Source: CAZCPB01 sp044223975 (GTDB lineage Bacteria > Planctomycetota > Phycisphaerae > Phycisphaerales > UBA1924). From it: a DNA stretch of 64,000 nucleotides. Below, in pieces: positions 59,765-64,000 of this stretch (the first letter of the stretch is position 1; each line of letters begins with the position of its first letter). The stretch covers positions 186,001 to 250,000 of the forward strand of contig JBGALI010000003.1 of the NCBI GenBank assembly GCA_044223975.1, written 5' to 3'. The translations under genes were made by a program, and so were the position numbers. The notes under the pieces are model-generated. The model saw only the letters and a program-made list of their open reading frames with translations. It was not told where the DNA came from and ran no database searches.

Positions 59765-60397
59765 ATGCCCCGAACGCGAATCAAGATCTGCGGCATCCGC
59801 GACGCGGAGACGGCCCTCGTCGCCGGTGATTGCGGCGCCGACGCCATCGGCCTGGTCTTCGTCCGCTCCAGCCCCCGCTTCATCGAGCCCGAGGACGCGT
59901 ACGAGATCATGGCCAACCTGCCCCCGCTGGTCTCCAGCGTCGGGGTGTTCATGAACCACTCTCTCGACGCGTTCAGCGATATCGAAGAGACCTGCCCCAC
60001 CACCCTCTCGCAGCTCCACGGCAACGAGGACGAGAAGCTGGTGCGCCGGTGCGGGCCCGGCGTCATCCGGGGCATCCGCTACGACGCCGCGACGATCGCG
60101 GCTGAACTGGCGCGCTGGGAAGCGCTCGATGAGGTCGATGCGATTCTCGTGGACGGCTCGGCGGGCGGTGAGGGGCAGGCGTTCGACTGGTCCGGCCTTG
60201 CCGCGGCGGTCGAAAACGTCTCAAAGCCGATCTTTCTCGCCGGCGGCCTGACGCCGGAGAACGTGGGCGAGGCGATCCGCGCCGTGCGGCCGTACGCCGT
60301 CGACGTCTCGAGCGGCGTGGAGCGTGAGAAAGGCGTGAAGGACCCGGCCCTCATCGAGGCGTTCTGCGAGGCGGTGCGGAGAGCGGACGCTCAGTAG
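59765..60397 (+). CDS. trpF: Phosphoribosylanthranilate isomerase
   Basis: 210 residues, TIM barrel. Converts PRA to CdRP in tryptophan synthesis. Motifs: RIKICGIRDAETALVAGDCG, ADAIGLVFVRSSPRFI, SSVGVFMN, TLSQLHGNE, FLAGGLTPENVGEAIRAVRP and VDVSSGVEREKGVKDPALIE. Cys of KICG and the Asp of VDVSSG are the expected catalytic pair. Other trp genes are not in the window. Confidence 0.94.
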   Translation: MPRTRIKICGIRDAETALVAGDCGADAIGLVFVRSSPRFIEPEDAYEIMANLPPLVSSVGVFMNHSLDAFSDIEETCPTTLSQLHGNEDEKLVRRCGPGVIRGIRYDAATIAAELARWEALDEVDAILVDGSAGGEGQAFDWSGLAAAVENVSKPIFLAGGLTPENVGEAIRAVRPYAVDVSSGVEREKGVKDPALIEAFCEAVRRADAQ

Positions 60398-60406
60398 CCA
60401 GATTTC

Positions 60407-60976
60407 TCAGAACCCGCCGAAGAAGCCTCGCCACAACCCGCTCCCGACTCCCGCGCACCCGACGAGCAGCGTGGCCACAAACACCAGCACCGGCGCAAAG
60501 ATCATGCGGAACACCGTCCGCGACCGGGCCAGCAGCTCGAACACTTCCTGGGAGCTGCCGCCGGCGATGAACACGAACGTCCAGATCACGTAGGCGAGCA
60601 GCGCCGTTCCCGCGGCCGGCGTCATGGTGCTGCGCGTCACCGATCCGAGCACGCCAAGCACCGTTGATGTATCGGAGTAGTCGTGCGGCACCGGCCACCG
60701 CGCGAGCGCTACCCGTCCCACGACATGAAGCGCGACCGCTGCTCCCATCACCAGCAACGGTGCCGCGGCCGCGATGCACATGCACCACGAGAACGCGCGC
60801 AGCCGTCTCCACGTGCAAAGTTCCCGCTCGGTCGCCCACACGATTCCCTTCGGTCCATTGAGATCGAGCCCGCATTCGGGGCACACGCGCGACGCGAGGC
60901 CGTGAAGCTCGTAATCACACCCGGCGCAGCGCTCGCGAGGAGACCCGGGATCTTCGTGTCCGAAGCGCACGGACAC
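60407..60976 (-). CDS. Zinc-ribbon membrane protein
   Basis: 189 residues when started at GTG 60976. Near the N-terminus lies the planctomycete-type zinc ribbon CAGCDYELHGLASRVCPECG, then about four transmembrane helices (FSWCMCIAAAAPLLVMGAAV, TALLAYVIWTFVFIAGG, MIFAPVLVFVATLLVGC). The function is unknown; related proteins are scattered in planctomycetes. An ATG start is missing in the right place, and a longer frame up to 61159 runs antisense over aroK, so the exact start is uncertain. Confidence 0.65.
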   Translation of the reverse strand: MSVRFGHEDPGSPRERCAGCDYELHGLASRVCPECGLDLNGPKGIVWATERELCTWRRLRAFSWCMCIAAAAPLLVMGAAVALHVVGRVALARWPVPHDYSDTSTVLGVLGSVTRSTMTPAAGTALLAYVIWTFVFIAGGSSQEVFELLARSRTVFRMIFAPVLVFVATLLVGCAGVGSGLWRGFFGGF

Positions 60977-61028
60977 ATGATATTCAGAGCGGGCGAGAAC
61001 ACGGACCGCACGCCGTCGGTCCCGCAGT

Positions 61029-61556
61029 TCAGCTTCGGAACATCGCCGCCACAGTATCGGCCGTCTGCTCCGGCGACAGGTGCTGGGTCTCGACCACGTG
61101 CTGCGCCAGCTCCCTGTAGATAGGGTCGCGGTGCGCCAGCACGCCCTCGATTTCTTCAAGCACGCCCAGCCCCGTCAGGCTCGGCCGGTGCGCGTTGCTC
61201 GCGCTGCGAAGCCGGTCGCGGAGCACTTCCGCGGGCGCCCGGAGGTACACGATCACCGCACGCCCCGCGGCCGCGAACTGCTCCAGCAGCGCGGGCGCGC
61301 CGGGCGCTGTGGGCGTCCCGCCCCCCAGCGCGATCACCTGCCGGTCGCGCGCCAGCGCGTTGGTCAGGGCCATGATCTCGGCCCGCCGGAACTCGATCTC
61401 GCCGTGCTTCGTCCACGCCTCGGCGACGGTCCGGGCGCCGAGTTCCAGCGGGGTGACGTCGTCGAGGTCGATGAACGGCCGCTTCAGCCTCGCGGCAAGC
61501 AGCCGGCCCGCCGTCGATTTCCCGCAGCCGCGCAGGCCCATGAGGATGATGTTCAT
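61029..61556 (-). CDS. aroK: Shikimate kinase
   Basis: 175 residues. Phosphorylates shikimate for aromatic amino acid synthesis. P-loop GLRGCGKST (7-15), shikimate-binding FIDLDDVTPLE and EIEFRRAEI, ALGGGTPTAPGAPALLEQFA (GGG loop), and LID region SNAHRPSLTG with the conserved Arg. Its start overlaps the AsmA-like gene stop by four bases, so both are co-transcribed with the AsmA-like gene first. The link between the two functions is not obvious. Confidence 0.93.
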   Translation of the reverse strand: MNIILMGLRGCGKSTAGRLLAARLKRPFIDLDDVTPLELGARTVAEAWTKHGEIEFRRAEIMALTNALARDRQVIALGGGTPTAPGAPALLEQFAAAGRAVIVYLRAPAEVLRDRLRSASNAHRPSLTGLGVLEEIEGVLAHRDPIYRELAQHVVETQHLSPEQTADTVAAMFRS

Positions 61557-63112
61557 CCCCCGATCCCCAGCGGCAGCACCTCGACCTTGGGACCGGAGAC
61601 CGGCCCGTGGATGCGGTACGTGAGGGCCTTGTCGGTCACCAGGCCGACGACCTTGCCCGCCTTGCCGAACAGGTTCTGGATCTTTTCGATCGGGCCGCCG
61701 TTGGCGCGAAGGTCCATGGTCTGGTCGAATCCGACCGTCCCCGTGGCCCGGACCGCGATAACCTCGGTCGTCACGTTCGACTCGGAGATCTGCACTCCCG
61801 TGGGGTTGAGAGTGAACTTCGCATCCGCCGCGTGCGTGAACTCCGCGGAATTCAGGAGCTTGGGCCCCACACTCATCAGGTCGGCGAGCTGCTTCAGGCC
61901 GGGGAGCAGGATGAGCCGGCCTTCCTTGAGGGTTAGAGAGCCGTCGCCCGCGAGCTTTCCCTTGGGATCGTCCAGCGCCGTGCGGACCGTCCCGCCCGCA
62001 TCAAGGATGCCCGCGAACTTCGGCTGCTCTCCCGGCTTCGCTCCGGCCCGGAGCACGTCGCGGATGTTGATCTTCTCGAGCTTCCAGCTCAGGTCAGCCG
62101 GGCGCCCGGCCTCGGCGAGACGGGCCCGTCCCCCCGCGGTGATCGCGCCCCCGAGGGTGCGGAAGTCGAACGTCTTCAGGTCCGCCACGCCTCCCTTGAG
62201 CGAGAGCGCGATGTCGCCCTTCTGGATGGGGATCTTGTACTCGCCCTGCGCGACGTTGAAGTCGGTGACGTTCACCGTCACATTCACGTCGCCCTCCATC
62301 GCCTTCATCATCGGGACCGTGCCGGTCACACCCGCGGTGAGCCGGCCCTTGGCCTCGTGCTCGCGCAGCAGGCTCTGCAGCTGCGGCGGCAGACTCTGGA
62401 TCGTCGCGTCGCTCACGTCGATCGCGACATCGCACGCCGCGACCTTCGCGACCATCGAATCAAGGTTCACCGCGCCCTTCACCTTCGCCGTCAGCTGCGG
62501 GGCACGACCGAACGACGTGTCCAGGTCGTACCACACCCCGTCCGCGGCAGCCGTGGTCTTGGCGATGTTGAGGTCAAGCGACAGCCCCCCCAGCACCATC
62601 GGCGGCGAGCCGTCGGCGAGCTGGTAGGTCACCGACGCGTTGCGGAGCTCGACCTTGTCGAGGCGCAGCACCGTCGAGAGCTTGACGTCCTCGTCGACTT
62701 TCCGCGTTTCCGACGTGCCGCGGACGAACGGGACCAGACCCTTGAAGCCGCCTTCCTTGGTCTCGATCAGGTTCACGCCCGCGCCGTCGAGCACGATCTT
62801 CTTGATCTTGATCGGCTGGCCCGAGGAGGGGATCTCGGCCAGCTCAAACTCCAGCAGCGCGATCTGGGCGACGCGCGTGCCGTCGCGGGCGGTGAGCGTC
62901 GCGTCCTTCATCTCGACGTGGTACGGCGCGGTGTACAGGATCGACTTGAAGTCGATCGTCGGCTCGATGTAGCTCGAGGCGATCCGCACGATCTGCTTGC
63001 CGATCCACGTATCAACGCCCGAGGCGTTCTTCGAGCGCCACACCAGGAGCGCCGCCACGCCGCCCCCGGCCACGAGCACCAGGACGATGACGATCAGCAG
63101 GAACTTCTTCAT
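61553..63112 (-). CDS. AsmA-family / DUF748-like envelope protein
   Basis: 519 residues: one N-terminal transmembrane helix (MKKFLLIVIVLVLVAGGGVA), then a long periplasmic beta-rich domain with repeated strands of the AsmA/TamB-like superfamily, such as VEMKDATLTARDGTRVAQIA, IKIKKIVLDGAGVNLIETKE and FRTLGGAITAGGRARLAEAG. Such proteins are thought to bridge inner and outer membranes and move lipids. The C-terminal part (KFTLNPTGVQISESNVTTEV) is also typical. First gene of a two-gene unit with aroK. Confidence 0.82.
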   Translation of the reverse strand: MKKFLLIVIVLVLVAGGGVAALLVWRSKNASGVDTWIGKQIVRIASSYIEPTIDFKSILYTAPYHVEMKDATLTARDGTRVAQIALLEFELAEIPSSGQPIKIKKIVLDGAGVNLIETKEGGFKGLVPFVRGTSETRKVDEDVKLSTVLRLDKVELRNASVTYQLADGSPPMVLGGLSLDLNIAKTTAAADGVWYDLDTSFGRAPQLTAKVKGAVNLDSMVAKVAACDVAIDVSDATIQSLPPQLQSLLREHEAKGRLTAGVTGTVPMMKAMEGDVNVTVNVTDFNVAQGEYKIPIQKGDIALSLKGGVADLKTFDFRTLGGAITAGGRARLAEAGRPADLSWKLEKINIRDVLRAGAKPGEQPKFAGILDAGGTVRTALDDPKGKLAGDGSLTLKEGRLILLPGLKQLADLMSVGPKLLNSAEFTHAADAKFTLNPTGVQISESNVTTEVIAVRATGTVGFDQTMDLRANGGPIEKIQNLFGKAGKVVGLVTDKALTYRIHGPVSGPKVEVLPLGIGG

Positions 63113-63202
63113 GCGCGAAGGGTACGCGCGGCGGATCGTTCGCTGCGGGCCGCGCCCTCCGCCGCGGCGGGCCCGCCCCTTGCAACCGGTCGCAGACCCA
63201 AG

Positions 63203-63231
63203 AAAAAAGACCGGGGAATCGCTCCCCGGTC
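63203..63231 (-). terminator. Rho-independent terminator of efp
   Basis: Read on the minus strand: GACCGGGGA stem (9 pairs), 5-base loop, then TTTTTTCTT; 42 bases after the efp stop. Confidence 0.9.
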
Positions 63232-63272
63232 CTGCTCTTCGATGTGCTGAACACGGGCCCCGGCCCGCTCGC

Positions 63273-63827
63273 TCAGGCGCGCGACTGGTACGAGCCGTTC
63301 TCGGTCGAGATGCGGATCGTCTCGCCGGTCTTGATGAACGCCGGCACCTTGACGACCAGGCCCGTTTCCATCAGCGCGTCCTTGGTCTGGTTCGTGACCG
63401 TCGCGCCCTTCACCTCGGGCGGGCAGTCCTTGATCGTCAATTCGACCGACGGCGGGAGCTCGATCAGCACCGGGTTGCCGTCGTACAGCAGCACGACCGC
63501 GGTCGTGTTGGGACGGAGGTACTTGAGCGCATCGCCCAGGATCCCCTCGTTGATCACGATCTGGTCGTAGTTCTCGCTGTCCATGAACGTCGCGCCCGAC
63601 GAGTCGGAGTAGAGGTACTCCATGGGGCGGCGGTCGAGGTCGATCACCTCGACGTCGTCCGACGAGCCGAGGCGCTTCTCGGACGACCGGCCGGAGAGCA
63701 CGTCCTTGTACTTGATCTGGATGAACGCCCGGAGATTGCCCGGCGTGCGGTGCTCGACGGTGCTCAGCACGCAGATCTTGCCGTCGATCTTGACACCCAG
63801 ACCACCGCGAAGGTCGGTCGCTTTCAT
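63273..63827 (-). CDS. efp: Translation elongation factor P
   Basis: 184 residues, three beta-barrel domains. Helps ribosomes through polyproline stretches. Features: MKATDLRGGLGVKIDGKICV, the loop VEHRTPGNLRAFIQIKYK in domain I, and GDALKYLRPNTTAVVLLYDG, PPSVELTIKDCPPEVKG, LVVKVPAFIKTGETIRISTE in domains II-III. The tip residue that is lysine-34 in E. coli (PGKGQAF) is here Asn31 (PGNLRAF), so lysyl modification by EpmA is impossible at that position; R33 is nearby. Start ATG 63827; a longer frame upstream is non-coding in character. Terminator downstream. Confidence 0.95.
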   Translation of the reverse strand: MKATDLRGGLGVKIDGKICVLSTVEHRTPGNLRAFIQIKYKDVLSGRSSEKRLGSSDDVEVIDLDRRPMEYLYSDSSGATFMDSENYDQIVINEGILGDALKYLRPNTTAVVLLYDGNPVLIELPPSVELTIKDCPPEVKGATVTNQTKDALMETGLVVKVPAFIKTGETIRISTENGSYQSRA

Positions 63828-64000
63828 GGATTCATTCCGTAAGTTGAGGCCCCGACGCCCGACGGGCGAGGGGTCGTCATGATAGGCGCAGGCCCCGCGG
63901 CAGACGACCGAGCACGCTCGTCGGGCCCGCGGGCACCGCCCGCATGGAACCCGACCGCCGCGCGCCGTACCGTCCTCGTTCACAGGAATCCCCGAGGAGC

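Noticed and set aside
59461..60075. Minus-strand frame encoding a Gly-Gly-Asp repeat across the nonamer array
   Set aside because: Created by the 9-base period being a multiple of three; the flanks are antisense to the rhomboid gene and trpF.
1..64000. tRNA, rRNA, transposase, integrase and prophage genes
   Set aside because: None found by eye: no T-loop-like tRNA ends in clover-leaf context and no DDE, integrase or phage structural motifs in any coding frame.

Overview
The window is GC-rich DNA (roughly two thirds G+C, with strong C/G preference at third codon positions) and most likely comes from a planctomycete of the Phycisphaerae/Phycisphaerales type. This rests on several features: exported proteins ending in PEP-CTERM-like tails of the form VPLPTAAG plus a hydrophobic stretch plus RRRR, a dockerin-like double EF-hand tail, a pseudopilin of the planctomycete DUF1559 style, a ring of small lipoproteins and TPR/HEAT proteins, a class II ribonucleotide reductase, an FlgI-like lipoprotein, and dual-specificity-phosphatase and ECF sigma factor variants common in that phylum. 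No rRNA or tRNA gene, CRISPR array, transposase, integrase or prophage gene is visible. This is mostly an ordinary chromosomal core segment.

Layout. 1-4 kb: nucleotide supply on the minus strand (nrdJ cut by the window edge, dcd), then a 0.6-kb divergent intergenic region with a perfect DnaA box. 4-12 kb: plus-strand FlgI-like lipoprotein, SMC and a GT87-type membrane protein. 12-23 kb: ECF sigma/putative anti-sigma pair, apaG, many exported or membrane proteins (PEP-CTERM-like, DUF2959, Cys-rich, pseudopilin, dockerin-tailed), a phosphatase-cytochrome fusion, a queuosine-precursor transporter and a Gly-rich RRM protein. 23-32.6 kb: Rieske oxygenase, bifunctional nuclease, truD-GNAT, TPR lipoprotein-nfo, second ECF sigma factor, SDR, a four-helix-bundle (23S-IVP family) gene inside inverted heptamer arrays, and uracil salvage (upp with a divergent FCY1-like cytosine deaminase). 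32.6-40 kb: a beta-helix/FG-GAP surface protein, an unknown exported protein and rpsA.

40-45 kb is the clearest operon: a SAM-I-clan riboswitch-like leader, then cystathionine-synthase-family enzyme 1, an aspartokinase-like kinase, cystathionine-synthase-family enzyme 2 and asd, all overlapping by 4-20 bases. It makes aspartate semialdehyde and then handles the sulfur step of methionine synthesis, presumably shut off by SAM. 45-64 kb: metallophosphatase, lipoproteins, gdhA, two further PEP-CTERM-like proteins, clpS, mnmE, a class V aminotransferase, a YeiH transporter, citrate synthase, a rhomboid-TPR protein, trpF, aroK-AsmA and efp.

The most unusual theme lies between the genes. At least five intergenic spots (24463-24544, 30812-31324, 31997-32154, 56996-57111, 59556-59721, and weakly 25064-25166) carry short tandem arrays with 7-, 8- or 9-base units, mostly arranged as inverted pairs. 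They often touch the stop or start codon of the neighbouring gene. One pair encloses the four-helix-bundle ORF, and a second copy of the same heptamer family with the same inner edge (GATGTGAAG) lacks any ORF. This looks like an ORF-bearing element and its miniature derivative. A separate palindromic segment sits in frame inside asd.
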